15,211 bases of DNA from positions 1-15,211 of the forward strand of contig JBDNCJ010000069.1 in assembly GCA_046719715.1 (NCBI GenBank). The letters run 5' to 3'. The translations under genes were made by a program, and so were the position numbers. Under the pieces are notes generated by a model, which was not told the DNA's origin, ran no database searches, and saw nothing but the letters and a program-made list of their open reading frames with translations. Each line of letters starts with the position of its first letter. Position 1 is the stretch's first letter. The stretch comes from JANWWM01 sp046719715 (GTDB lineage Bacteria > Bacteroidota > Chlorobiia > Chlorobiales > Thermochlorobacteraceae). Below are positions 1 to 8,298 of the stretch, piece after piece.

Positions 1-47
1 TTGAAAATTTTTAGAGAGAAATTTTTCAGCGAAAATCTTTTAGAGCA

Positions 48-1589
48 ATGGCAAAACGTAAAAATTCAGAACTCACTCAAGAAAACCGCAAGAATCAATT
101 GGTGGAAGCCTTTGCGGCGATTGAGAAGTCGGACATGACGCGCGACAAGAAAACCGATGCGTCCATGCTTAAATCCGACATGGTCGACTTGCTTAAAGAC
201 ATGATTTTGAAGCAACTGCGCAAGGAATATGACCCGGAAGTGAATGCGCGGGTCATTATCAACCCTGACAGAGGTGATTTCGAGGTCTACATCAATAAAA
301 CGATTGTGGAAGAAATCGACATTCCAACGATTGAAATCGATATTAAAACCATTCGCGAAATTGATGATTCGCTGGAAGTCGGCGACACATATGAGGAAGG
401 TCCGATTCCGCTTGATTCCATTCTTTCGCGTAAGTCGATTCAGATTATTAAACAAGCGGTTCAAAAGAAACGGCGCGATTCAGACAAGCAGTCGCTTTAT
501 GAAGAATGCTTGGAGCGCGTGGGCGAAGTCGTTTCCGCCGAACTGTATCAAATGCGCAATAAAGAGACGATTTTCACATACAACACCAGCAAAGACCAAA
601 AAATCGAGCTGACGTTGCCGCATACGGAAAAGATGCTCAAAGACAACCCGCGCAAAAATCCGAGAATGAAGCTTTACATCAAGCGCGTGGAACGTGAGAA
701 AGTGAAAGTCAAACTGGACGATGGAACAGAAATAGAGAAAGAGCGCGAAGACGGACCGATGCGCGTGATTGTTTCAAGAACGGACGATAATTTCTTGCGC
801 AAACTCTTCGAGAACGAAGTTACGGAAATCGCTGAAGGGCTGGTGCTTATCAAAGGCATTGCCCGCGTTCCGGGGGAGCGCGCTAAAGTCGCCGTCGAGT
901 CGACCAGCAATCGCATTGACCCCGTCGGCGCTTGCGTCGGGCACAAAGGCAAACGGATTCAAAACATCGTCAAAGAACTCAACAACGAGAACATCGACGT
1001 CGTCTCGTATAGCGACGAACCGCAAATCTACATCGTCCGTGCGATGCAGCCGGCGAAGATAGACCCCATGTCTGTTCTTGTAGACTTCAAAAACAAGCGC
1101 GCGCGCGTGATGCTTAAACCCGACCAAATCAAATATGCGATCGGCAGAAACGGCAACAACATTCTTCTCGCCGAAAAGCTCACCGGATTTGAGATTGAAA
1201 TCTATCGTGAAATCGATAAAGCCGACGACCCGAACGACATTGACATCATCGCGTTCCGTGAAGATTTCGGGGACGATATCATCTATCAACTGCTTGATAA
1301 AGGATTAGACACGGCGAAAAAAATCATTGACGCCGGTGTTGAAGTGGTTGAAAACGCGCTGGTGATGCCGACGCTTCGCGCCGACTTCTTCGAAAGTGGC
1401 GGAAAGGATAAGAAGTCATCGAAGCCCTTTGTGAAAATGATGACCGAAGACGAGCGCAAACATTGGCGAAAAATCGCGGAAAATATCTATAAGACCGTTA
1501 AAGCCGAGTATCACGCCGAAGCCGAACACGAGGAAACGCCCGCTGAAGGCGAAACAGAACCGGAAGCGTCGCCAAACGCGCAAAATTAA
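48..1589 (+). CDS. nusA: Transcription termination/antitermination factor NusA
   Basis: NusA binds RNA polymerase and nascent RNA in the cytoplasm and modulates pausing, termination and antitermination. The 513-residue protein shows the family order: N-terminal polymerase-binding domain (about 1-150, with VNARVIINPDRGDFEVY near 65-81), an S1-like domain (about 155-245), KH1 with VGACVGHKGKRI (293-304) and KH2 with YAIGRNGNNI (363-372). The block GERAKVAVES (276-285) before KH1 is strongly family-typical. Between the last S1 strands (about 214-237) there is a charged insertion rich in Lys and Glu that I do not recall in typical NusA. After KH2 come a short helical segment and an acidic tail (about 490-513) rather than clear acidic repeats. 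The start at 48 is the first Met in frame; no strong ribosome binding site precedes it. It is first in the visible operon, and rimP usually lies just upstream. Identity is very sure. Confidence 0.97.
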   Translation: MAKRKNSELTQENRKNQLVEAFAAIEKSDMTRDKKTDASMLKSDMVDLLKDMILKQLRKEYDPEVNARVIINPDRGDFEVYINKTIVEEIDIPTIEIDIKTIREIDDSLEVGDTYEEGPIPLDSILSRKSIQIIKQAVQKKRRDSDKQSLYEECLERVGEVVSAELYQMRNKETIFTYNTSKDQKIELTLPHTEKMLKDNPRKNPRMKLYIKRVEREKVKVKLDDGTEIEKEREDGPMRVIVSRTDDNFLRKLFENEVTEIAEGLVLIKGIARVPGERAKVAVESTSNRIDPVGACVGHKGKRIQNIVKELNNENIDVVSYSDEPQIYIVRAMQPAKIDPMSVLVDFKNKRARVMLKPDQIKYAIGRNGNNILLAEKLTGFEIEIYREIDKADDPNDIDIIAFREDFGDDIIYQLLDKGLDTAKKIIDAGVEVVENALVMPTLRADFFESGGKDKKSSKPFVKMMTEDERKHWRKIAENIYKTVKAEYHAEAEHEETPAEGETEPEASPNAQN

Positions 1590-1615
1590 ACACGACCAAC
1601 GCGTCGTCTCATTAA

Positions 1616-1645
1616 CCGTTAAGCAATAGCCGTTTAGCTCAATAG
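1616..1645 (+). repeat. Adjacent imperfect direct repeat in the nusA-infB spacer
   Basis: CCGTTAAGCAATAG (1616-1629) is followed directly by CCGTTTAGCTCAATAG (1630-1645): the same word with one substitution and a two-base insertion. It lies in the 93-base spacer between nusA and infB. No strong hairpin or known riboswitch is evident there, so a function is not claimed. Confidence 0.4.
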
Positions 1646-1665
1646 TCGTAATCACATAACGCGAC

Positions 1666-1682
1666 GGAAGGAAGAAGGAAAG
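1666..1682 (+). promoter_or_regulatory. Purine-rich ribosome binding site of infB
   Basis: The bases before the infB start are almost all purines and contain AAGGA twice, at 1668-1672 (10 bases before the ATG) and 1675-1679 (3 bases before it). The upstream copy has the more usual spacing. This is the clearest Shine-Dalgarno-like site in the window; the other genes have weak or no such site. It supports the start at 1683. Confidence 0.6.
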
Positions 1683-4600
1683 ATGTCGGAAGAAAGAAAA
1701 TATAAAATTGCAGACATTGCGGAAGAACTGCGAGTTGCCGTGACCGAAGTCGTCGAGTTTCTCAGAAATGAAGGTGTGAAAGTCGCCTCAACGTCATCTA
1801 AAGTCTCGGAGACGGTGCGCAACCTCATTTACGAAAATTACAGCGACGAGAAGGAAAAAAGCGAATCGCTACGCCAGAAAAAAGCCATTGAGGAAAAAAA
1901 GCGCAAAGGGATAAGCAGTCTAACGTCCAAAGCATCTGCCAGTGTAAAAGCCCCGATAAAACTGCGCCGCACCAATGAGCCGACCGAAGAGCCAAAACTC
2001 GTCTCGGTAAAATCCGCCGCCACACCGCCAGAAACGACTGACGCGGTGCAAAGCAAACTCACTGAAAGTGCAGAGCCGATAAAATCGGAAATAACAGCAT
2101 CGGAAATAACAGTGGAAAGCGAAAGAACAGAAGTGCAGACCGCGATTGAACCCGCCGAAGAGCCTTCTCGTCTTCCTGAGCAACCGTTGCAAGTATCAAC
2201 GGAATTGGTTACCGAAACAACACAACAAGTCTTTAGCGAAACGCCCCAAGACGTCTCGGAGATGCCCGTCCAAGAAGACGCGCCGAGCCAGACCCCAGAC
2301 GGCGTGAATGGTGTGTCGCAAGGCACAGTTGAAATCGAGACTTCCGAAGAATCCGACTCGGAGCAAGAAGAAACTGAGTCTGAACTTGTCGAAGCCCCAG
2401 AATCAGAGACCGAAGAAAGCACGGAATTGCAACGACAAATTCGTCAAGAGCAAGCGAACATCGGCTCGCGCTACGGCTCATCTGAAAACAAGGGCGGCTT
2501 GAAGGTGCTCGGCGAAATCGATTTGGTCAAAAAGAAGCGCAAGCGCAAGAAAAGTTTTGGTCAGCAAGCCAAAGACATGACGATTAAAGCAGAACCTGCC
2601 GCGCCTGCCGCCGAAGCCAAACCGCCGCAAGCCAAAGGGCAATCGCAACCGCCTCAAAAGCAAAATGCACCCAAAGCCGATTCGCCTGCCACATTTTCAA
2701 CCGACGCGCCGCCGCCTCAAAAGCGAACCATGCGCGAAGAGCAACTGGCGAAAATCGCCGAAGAAAAGGCGGCAAAGAAGAAAAGGAAATTCGACGTCGA
2801 CGAGAAAACATTGGAGCGTAACATTCGCCAAACCATCAGCAATATGGACGAAGCGGGCGAAGCCAATACGCGCTCAAAATTCCGCAAACTGCGCAAACGT
2901 GAGCGCGAAGAGCGCGAAGAATTAGCCTCTCAACAGCGCGCCGCCGAAAACCGAATCATCAAACTCACCGAGTTCACTTCTACGCACGAATTTGCCGACC
3001 TCATCGGGGTCGCGCCCAAAGACGTAATCGCCAAGTGCTTCAAGATGGGTAAATTCATCACCATCAATCAACGCTTGGATAAAGAGACGCTGGAACTTTT
3101 GGCGTTGGAATTTGAAAAAGAAATTCAGTTTGTATCGGAGCATGAAGTAGCCGATGCCCTTATTGAGGAAGAACTGTCGCCAGAAGACATTAAGACGCGC
3201 CCGCCGGTGGTTACTATCATGGGGCATGTCGATCACGGCAAAACGTCGCTTCTCGACTACATTCGCCGAAGCAACGTCGTTGCAGGGGAAGCGGGCGGAA
3301 TTACACAGCACATCGGGGCATATGAAGTAACACTTGAAAACGGACAGCAAATTACGTTTCTCGACACGCCCGGTCACGAAGCCTTCACTGCGATGCGTGC
3401 GCGCGGCGCGGAAGTAACCGACATCGTCATTCTCGTTGTGGCAGCCGACGACAGCGTGATGCCACAAACCATTGAAGCAATTAACCACGCCAAAGCGGCG
3501 GACGTGCCAATCGTCGTCGCAATCAACAAAATCGACAAGCCCGAAGCCAATCCCGATAAAATCCGAACACAACTCGCGGAAAACGGCGTGACGGTCGAGG
3601 AGTGGGGCGGCGACGTGCAATCCCAAGAAATTTCCGCCAAAAAAGGGGTGGGAGTAAGGGAACTGCTCGATAAAGTGCTCGCCCAAGCAGAACTGATGAA
3701 TTTGACGGCGAACTTCCATCCGAAAAAATTGCCCAAAGGCGTTGTGATTGAATCCGAACTCGATAAAGGTAAAGGCATCGTGGCAACCGTGCTGGTGCAA
3801 GATGGAATACTGAAAGTCGGCGAACCGTTTGTCTGCGGCGTTTCAGCAGGCAGAGTCAGAGCCATGCTCGATGAGCGCGGTCGACGATTAGACATGGCGC
3901 ACCCGTCTCAACCCGTTCGAATTCTTGGATTTGAAATGCAACCCGAAGCCGGCGACATTTTCGCCGTTACACCCAGCGACCGCGAAGCACGTGAAATTTC
4001 GCAACGCCGACAACTCATTCGCCGCGAACAGGAGTTCAGGCACAGCAGTCGCGTACGGCTCAACGACATCGCTAAGCAAGCGCAAGAAGGCGGCATCAAA
4101 GAACTGCGTATCATCGTTAAAGCCGACGTCGCCGGCTCTATTGAAGCACTTTCAGACGGCTTGATGAAAATACAAACGCAAGAAGTCAAGGTTGAAATTA
4201 TACATCGCGGGGTCGGACAAATCACCGAGAGCGACGTGCTTCTTGCCGCCGCTTCTGACGCCATCATCATCGGCTTCCGCGTACGCCCGAACCTCAACGC
4301 CAAGAAACTCGCCGAGCGCGAACAAATCGATATTCGTTTCTACACCGTCATCTACCACGCGCTCGAAGAAATCAAAGACGCGCTCGAGGGTATGCTCTCG
4401 CCTGAATTCGTCGAGGAAGTTACTGCAACGGTTGAAATCCGCGAAGTCTTCCGCATTTCCAAACTCGGCAACATCGCCGGATGCAAGGTTCTTGACGGAA
4501 AAATTCGCCGCGATTCAAAAGTGCGCTTGCTTCGCGACGGCATTCAAGTCTTCGAAGGCAATCTTGCCTCGCTCAAACGCTTCAAAGATGACGCAAAAGA

Positions 4601-4724
4601 AGTCGATGCCGGCTACGAGTGCGGCTTGAGCCTGCAAGGCTACGACGATATTAAAGTCGGCGACATGGTCGAAGCCTTCCAAATGGTCGAGACCAAACGC
4701 AAATTGGTAACCGAGCAGAACTAA
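1683..4724 (+). CDS. infB: Translation initiation factor IF-2
   Basis: IF-2 is the GTPase that brings initiator fMet-tRNA to the 30S subunit and promotes subunit joining. The 1013-residue protein has an IF2_N module at about 7-53, then a long low-complexity linker (about 55-420) with Glu/Ser/Thr-rich, Pro/Ala-rich and Lys/Arg-rich parts, and a second IF2_N-like module at about 424-482. The G domain follows: G1 GHVDHGKT (514-521), G3 DTPGH (561-565), G4 NKID (615-618), G5 SAK (651-653). The remaining domains II, III and the C-terminal fMet-tRNA-binding domain run to the end. Length is at the long end for the family because of the linker. The start at 1683 follows the best ribosome binding site in the window. 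It lies 93 bases after nusA and 27 before rbfA, the usual operon order. Internal starts like the shorter IF-2 forms of E. coli cannot be judged here. Confidence 0.98.
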   Translation: MSEERKYKIADIAEELRVAVTEVVEFLRNEGVKVASTSSKVSETVRNLIYENYSDEKEKSESLRQKKAIEEKKRKGISSLTSKASASVKAPIKLRRTNEPTEEPKLVSVKSAATPPETTDAVQSKLTESAEPIKSEITASEITVESERTEVQTAIEPAEEPSRLPEQPLQVSTELVTETTQQVFSETPQDVSEMPVQEDAPSQTPDGVNGVSQGTVEIETSEESDSEQEETESELVEAPESETEESTELQRQIRQEQANIGSRYGSSENKGGLKVLGEIDLVKKKRKRKKSFGQQAKDMTIKAEPAAPAAEAKPPQAKGQSQPPQKQNAPKADSPATFSTDAPPPQKRTMREEQLAKIAEEKAAKKKRKFDVDEKTLERNIRQTISNMDEAGEANTRSKFRKLRKREREEREELASQQRAAENRIIKLTEFTSTHEFADLIGVAPKDVIAKCFKMGKFITINQRLDKETLELLALEFEKEIQFVSEHEVADALIEEELSPEDIKTRPPVVTIMGHVDHGKTSLLDYIRRSNVVAGEAGGITQHIGAYEVTLENGQQITFLDTPGHEAFTAMRARGAEVTDIVILVVAADDSVMPQTIEAINHAKAADVPIVVAINKIDKPEANPDKIRTQLAENGVTVEEWGGDVQSQEISAKKGVGVRELLDKVLAQAELMNLTANFHPKKLPKGVVIESELDKGKGIVATVLVQDGILKVGEPFVCGVSAGRVRAMLDERGRRLDMAHPSQPVRILGFEMQPEAGDIFAVTPSDREAREISQRRQLIRREQEFRHSSRVRLNDIAKQAQEGGIKELRIIVKADVAGSIEALSDGLMKIQTQEVKVEIIHRGVGQITESDVLLAAASDAIIIGFRVRPNLNAKKLAEREQIDIRFYTVIYHALEEIKDALEGMLSPEFVEEVTATVEIREVFRISKLGNIAGCKVLDGKIRRDSKVRLLRDGIQVFEGNLASLKRFKDDAKEVDAGYECGLSLQGYDDIKVGDMVEAFQMVETKRKLVTEQN
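2084..2113 (+). repeat. Tandem 15-base duplication in the infB linker
   Basis: Two adjacent 15-base copies (2084-2098 and 2099-2113) match at 14 of 15 positions. They keep the frame and encode repeated Ser-Glu-Ile-Thr units in the acidic/Ser/Thr-rich linker of IF-2. It looks like a recent slippage or duplication event in a region under weak length constraint. Confidence 0.75.
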
Positions 4725-4751
4725 CACCAAACGGAGAATCGCTGAACAAGT

Positions 4752-5135
4752 ATGTCTATACGAACTGAGCGCGTTGCCGAACTCATACAGCGTGAGTTGG
4801 GAAACATCTTTCAAAAAGAACTGCCGCGCAACGGCACCCTGACGACCATCGTCGCCGTCAAAATCACGCCCGACCTCGGCATTGCGCGCATCTATCTTTC
4901 CGTTTTGGGCGCTAAAGAACTCGCCCAATCTATGTTGGGGCATATCAAAAAAGAATCGAAGTTTTTTCGCAAACAGCTCTCGCTCAAAATTCGCAATCAA
5001 TTTCGGCAAATGCCCGAATTGGAATTCTACCTCGACGAAGTCGCCGAAAAAGCCGCGCGCATCGAGGAACTTTTGAAAATCGCTAACGCGCAACCCAAAA
5101 GCACGGACGGCGCGGCAGAGCAAGCCTCATGCTGA
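4752..5135 (+). CDS. rbfA: 30S ribosome-binding factor RbfA
   Basis: RbfA is a small KH-type protein that helps 16S rRNA 5'-end maturation and late 30S assembly, notably in the cold. The 127-residue protein opens with the family-typical RTERVAELIQRELGNIF (4-20), followed by the L-T-x-I-V-A-V-K-I-T-P-D-L pattern (about 30-43) and ARIYLSVLG (about 46-54), the core strand of the domain. Length is normal. It sits between infB and truB as in many bacteria. A GGAG is present upstream but about 16 bases from the ATG, so translation may depend partly on infB. Its last codons overlap the truB start by 7 bases, which suggests translational coupling. Confidence 0.95.
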   Translation: MSIRTERVAELIQRELGNIFQKELPRNGTLTTIVAVKITPDLGIARIYLSVLGAKELAQSMLGHIKKESKFFRKQLSLKIRNQFRQMPELEFYLDEVAEKAARIEELLKIANAQPKSTDGAAEQASC

Positions 5136-5812
5136 ACGACCTTTGCTTGATTGATAAACCGCTGGATTGGACGTCGTTTGACGTCGTCGCAAAATTGCGC
5201 AACGCCTACTCAAAGCAACTCGGCAAGAAGTGTAAAGTCGGACACGCGGGCACCTTAGACCCGAAAGCCACCGGACTATTGCTCATTGCCGTCGGCAAAA
5301 AAACAAAGGAAATTGCCACGCTTGAGGTGCTCGACAAAGAATACACGGGCGAAATCAAACTCGGAGCAACGACGAAAAGCTTCGACACCGAAACCGAAGA
5401 AGAAAACCGGTGCGACGCCTCTCATTTGAGCGAAGCGGCGTTGAAACAAGTCGCAACATCGTTTCTTGGCAAACAGATGCAGTCGCCGCCAATGTATTCG
5501 GCAACTTGGCACAAAGGCAAGCGGCTCTATGAACTGGCGCGACGCGGCACAGAGGTCGAGCGCACGCCGAAGTTGATAGAAGTCTTTGAGTTTGAACTCA
5601 CAGACATTCAGTTGCCAATCGTAACATTTCGAATCGTCGTGTCAAAAGGCGCGTATATTCGCACGATTGCGCACGACTTCGGCGCAAAGTTGGGCGTCGG
5701 CGGCTATCTTCGCACTTTGCGAAGAACGCGTGTCGGCAATTACAAAATTGAAGACGCATTGAGCCTTGATTCATGCATAGAACTCATCAGAACTCGGAAG
5801 TTTGAGATATGA
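5129..5812 (+). CDS. truB: tRNA pseudouridine-55 synthase TruB, short form
   Basis: TruB isomerises U55 to pseudouridine in the T-psi-C loop of tRNAs. The 227-residue protein has the N-terminal IDKPLDWTSFDVV (8-20) and the catalytic motif GHAGTLDPKATG (38-49), where Asp44 is the expected nucleophile. A later KGAYIRTIAHDFG segment and GGYLRTLRRTRVG complete the fold. It is shorter than the E. coli enzyme (about 314 residues) because there is no C-terminal PUA domain; short forms are common in Bacteroidota/Chlorobi relatives. The start at 5129 lies inside the end of rbfA (7-base overlap) and its stop overlaps the ribF start as ATGA, so the three genes are probably translated in a coupled way. 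Confidence 0.96.
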   Translation: MLNDLCLIDKPLDWTSFDVVAKLRNAYSKQLGKKCKVGHAGTLDPKATGLLLIAVGKKTKEIATLEVLDKEYTGEIKLGATTKSFDTETEEENRCDASHLSEAALKQVATSFLGKQMQSPPMYSATWHKGKRLYELARRGTEVERTPKLIEVFEFELTDIQLPIVTFRIVVSKGAYIRTIAHDFGAKLGVGGYLRTLRRTRVGNYKIEDALSLDSCIELIRTRKFEI

Positions 5813-6795
5813 CAGAACGATACCATTTTCGCAACGGAGTTCTTTCACAATTTGATACGGAAAGTCCGAAGCCCTTTGAGCGAAAAGCCTCTGCGGTTAC
5901 AATCGGCACTTACGACGGCGTGCATTTGGGGCATCGTGCAATTATTTCAACGCTGGTTTCCGATGCCAAAGCGCGTGGCTTGCGCAGTGTGGTGATTACC
6001 TTCGAACCGCACCCGCGATTGGTGCTCGGCAAACAGAGCGGCGCGCCGATTTTCCTGCTCTCGACGCTCGAGGAAAAATTGAGCGCATTGGAATCGCTTG
6101 GCGTTGACTGTGTGATTGTCATTCATTTCACGAAAGATTTCTCGGAAACACCCGCCGAAGTCTTCGTCGAAGATGTACTTGTGAAGCAAATTGGGCTGTC
6201 GGAAATTGTCGTTGGCTACGACCACATGTTCGGCAAAAATCGCGGCGGCTCGTTTGAAACGCTTGCTCGACTTGCGGAAAAGCATCACTTTACAGTGCGG
6301 CAAATTCCGGAGCAAAAAGTCGATGAGCATCACCTTTCAAGCACGGCGATTCGTCGCTTTCTGGAATCGGGAGAAATTGAAAACGCCAATAAACTGCTCG
6401 GCGCGCCGTATCAACTCTCGGCGGTTGTCATCGAAGGCGATAAACGCGGGCGCACGATTGGCTTTCCGACAGCAAACCTTTTGCCACCGAGTGCGAAGTT
6501 GATTCCGAAAATCGGCGTTTATGTCGTCGAAGTCGAGCTCGAGGAAAAACGCCACAGCGCGATGATGAACATCGGCACGCGCCCGACGCTTCAAGCCGAA
6601 TCGGGCGTTTCGCTCGAAGTTCATTTGATCGATTTCAACGGCGACCTCTACGGCAAATCGCTCACGGTTCGATTTCTGGCACGATTGCGCGACGAGCAAA
6701 AGTTTCCAAGTTTGGACGCGCTCAAAGCGCAATTAGAACGCGACAAATACGCCGTTCAAAGCCTTTTTTCAGAGATGAGTAGCACTAATTTTTAA
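5809..6795 (+). CDS. ribF: Bifunctional riboflavin kinase / FAD synthetase
   Basis: RibF phosphorylates riboflavin to FMN and then adenylylates FMN to FAD. The 328-residue protein shows both parts. The N-terminal adenylyltransferase has GTYDGVHLGH (33-42, the nucleotidyltransferase H-x-x-H-like site), the VVGYDHMFGKNRGG segment (134-147) and LSSTAIRR (176-183). The C-terminal kinase has GRTIGFPTAN (214-223), NIGTRPT (254-260) and LEVHLIDFNGDLYG (269-282), containing the expected catalytic Glu270. Length is normal. The start overlaps the truB stop by 4 bases (ATGA). ribF between truB and rpsO is a common arrangement. Confidence 0.97.
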   Translation: MTERYHFRNGVLSQFDTESPKPFERKASAVTIGTYDGVHLGHRAIISTLVSDAKARGLRSVVITFEPHPRLVLGKQSGAPIFLLSTLEEKLSALESLGVDCVIVIHFTKDFSETPAEVFVEDVLVKQIGLSEIVVGYDHMFGKNRGGSFETLARLAEKHHFTVRQIPEQKVDEHHLSSTAIRRFLESGEIENANKLLGAPYQLSAVVIEGDKRGRTIGFPTANLLPPSAKLIPKIGVYVVEVELEEKRHSAMMNIGTRPTLQAESGVSLEVHLIDFNGDLYGKSLTVRFLARLRDEQKFPSLDALKAQLERDKYAVQSLFSEMSSTNF

Positions 6796-6825
6796 CAACT
6801 TTTTCAATCACAACTTCAACTGCAA

Positions 6826-7095
6826 ATGCCTGTAACGAAAGAAAAAAAGTCGGAACTCGTTAAAAAATTCGGCACGTCCGACGCCGACACTGGAAAACCC
6901 GAAGTGCAAATTGCACTGCTCACGGAACGCATTAACCACCTAACCGAGCATCTGAAAACGCATCAGAAAGACAATCACACACGCTACGGCTTGCTCAAAC
7001 TCGTCGGTAAGCGCAAGCGATTGCTCAACTATTTGACTAAAACGGACGTGCTTCGATATCGTCAAGTCATCGCCGACCTCGACATTCGCAAGTAA
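6826..7095 (+). CDS. rpsO: 30S ribosomal protein S15
   Basis: S15 is a primary 16S rRNA-binding protein of the 30S platform. The 89-residue sequence is full length and typical: TGKPEVQIALLTERINHLTEHLKTH as the helical core (positions about 22-46), DNHTRYGLLKLVGKRKRLL (50-68) with the rRNA-binding basic patch, and LDIRK at the end. It follows ribF after 30 bases and has no strong ribosome binding site. In E. coli rpsO is followed by pnp; here a terminator comes next, so the operon ends with S15. Autoregulation by S15 is known in other bacteria but no such mRNA fold was recognised here. Confidence 0.98.
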   Translation: MPVTKEKKSELVKKFGTSDADTGKPEVQIALLTERINHLTEHLKTHQKDNHTRYGLLKLVGKRKRLLNYLTKTDVLRYRQVIADLDIRK

Positions 7096-7116
7096 TCTCT
7101 GCACGCTCATGATTTG

Positions 7117-7144
7117 AAAAGCCTCGATGATGGTCGGGGCTTTT
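7117..7144 (+). terminator. Intrinsic terminator after rpsO
   Basis: An 11-base-pair stem (AAAAGCCTCGA at 7117-7127 with TCGGGGCTTTT at 7134-7144, one G-U pair) closes a 6-base loop. The 3' arm ends in TTTT and is followed by GTTGTTT, giving the U-rich tail. It sits 21 bases after the rpsO stop and should end the nusA-rpsO operon. The A-run on the 5' arm means it may work weakly in the other direction, but no minus-strand gene faces it. Confidence 0.88.
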
Positions 7145-7170
7145 GTTGTTTCGTGTTGCGTCGCTTTTTG

Positions 7171-7177
7171 TAATTTG
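7171..7177 (+). promoter_or_regulatory. Possible -7 element of the ychF promoter
   Basis: TAATTTG lies about 29 bases before the ychF start, in the 62-base spacer after the terminator, where a promoter is expected. It resembles the Bacteroidota TAnnTTTG box but is one T short, and no convincing -33 TTTG was found at the usual distance. Weak prediction, made mainly from position. Confidence 0.2.
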
Positions 7178-7206
7178 CGCGCCGCTTTCAATTCAATCAA
7201 ATCGTT

Positions 7207-8298
7207 ATGTCGCTTCGAACAGGAATTTTAGGACTTCCGAACGTGGGGAAGTCAACGCTCTTTAATGCCATCACTGCCCAACAAGTTGACGCACAGAACT
7301 ATCCGTTTTGCACCATTGAGCCGAACGTCGGAACGGTCGCCGTGCCTGACCCGCGCCTGAAAGACCTTGCTAAAATTGTGAAAACGAGCACGATTGTGCC
7401 CGCCGTGCTTGAAATCGTCGACATTGCTGGGCTCGTGCGCGGCGCCTCCAAAGGCGAAGGACTGGGCAACAAATTTCTCTCGCACATTCGCGAAGTCGAT
7501 GCGCTCATTCACGTCATTCGTTGCTTCGATGATTCAAACATCGTGCATGTTGACGGCTCTGTGAATCCTGAACGCGACATCGAGACGATTGAAACCGAAC
7601 TGATGCTCGCCGACTTGGACTCCGTCGAGAAGCGATTACCCAAACTTGAAAAAGACGCAAAGAAAGACGCGAAACTTGAACCCCAAGTGGACTTGATGCG
7701 CAAAGTGCATTCGTTGCTCAGCGACGGCAAACCCGCACGCCTTGCCGCCGACTCCGCCGACGAAAAAGCCATGCTGAAATCGCTTTTCCTGCTCACTTCG
7801 AAGCCCGTGCTCTACGCCGCCAACGTCAATGAAGCCGATGTGCTTACAGGCAACGCCTACACCAAGCAAGTCGAGGAAATTGCAAGCAAGGAAGGCGCGA
7901 AAGTCATTATCGTGTGTGCGAAAATTGAATCTGAAATCGCGCTTCTTTCCGAAGAAGAAAAGCCGGAATTTTTAGCGTCGTTGGGATTGGAGATGTCAGG
8001 ATTGGATAGAATCATTCGCGCCGCTTACGACTTGCTCGGATTGCAAACCTACTTCACCGCCGGCGAAAAGGAAGTGCATGCGTGGACGGTTCGCAAAGGT
8101 GCGAAAGCCCCCGAAGCGGCGGGCGCAATCCACTCCGATTTTGAAAAAGGCTTTATTCGCGCCGAAGTAATGAAGTATGATGATTTGATAAAATTTGGTT
8201 CGGAACAAAAAGTCAAAGAAGCCGGCAAACTCGCCATTGAAGGCAAAGAGTATGAGGTCTGCGATGGCGACGTGATGCTTTTCCGTTTCAACGTTTAG
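7207..8298 (+). CDS. ychF: Redox-responsive ATPase/GTPase YchF (OLA1 family)
   Basis: YchF is a universally conserved TRAFAC-class P-loop NTPase that associates with ribosomes and is linked to stress and redox response. The 363-residue protein has G1 GLPNVGKS (9-16), DAQNYPFCTIEPNVG (28-42), G3 DIAGL (72-76), the non-canonical NVNE (206-209) in place of NKxD, which in this family goes with ATP preference, and the hallmark C-terminal TGS segment TYFTAGEKEVHAWT (281-294). The end EYEVCDGDVMLFRFNV is typical. It lies after the rpsO terminator and so probably has its own promoter in 7145-7206. Its stop codon overlaps the stop of the convergent outer-membrane gene. Identity is very sure. Confidence 0.97.
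   Translation: MSLRTGILGLPNVGKSTLFNAITAQQVDAQNYPFCTIEPNVGTVAVPDPRLKDLAKIVKTSTIVPAVLEIVDIAGLVRGASKGEGLGNKFLSHIREVDALIHVIRCFDDSNIVHVDGSVNPERDIETIETELMLADLDSVEKRLPKLEKDAKKDAKLEPQVDLMRKVHSLLSDGKPARLAADSADEKAMLKSLFLLTSKPVLYAANVNEADVLTGNAYTKQVEEIASKEGAKVIIVCAKIESEIALLSEEEKPEFLASLGLEMSGLDRIIRAAYDLLGLQTYFTAGEKEVHAWTVRKGAKAPEAAGAIHSDFEKGFIRAEVMKYDDLIKFGSEQKVKEAGKLAIEGKEYEVCDGDVMLFRFNV

Noticed and set aside
1..47. Possible end of rimP before nusA
   Set aside because: Stops occur at 2-4 and 12-14 in two frames, but too few codons are present to recognise a RimP C-terminus.
774..1289. 171-codon minus-strand open frame inside nusA
   Set aside because: Antisense to the KH domains; Asp/Val/Phe-rich composition is the expected mirror of the sense codons.
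2922..3800. 292-codon minus-strand open frame inside infB
   Set aside because: It is antisense to the conserved IF-2 G domain, whose motifs are intact; the His/Phe/Asp-rich product resembles no protein and reflects codon bias.
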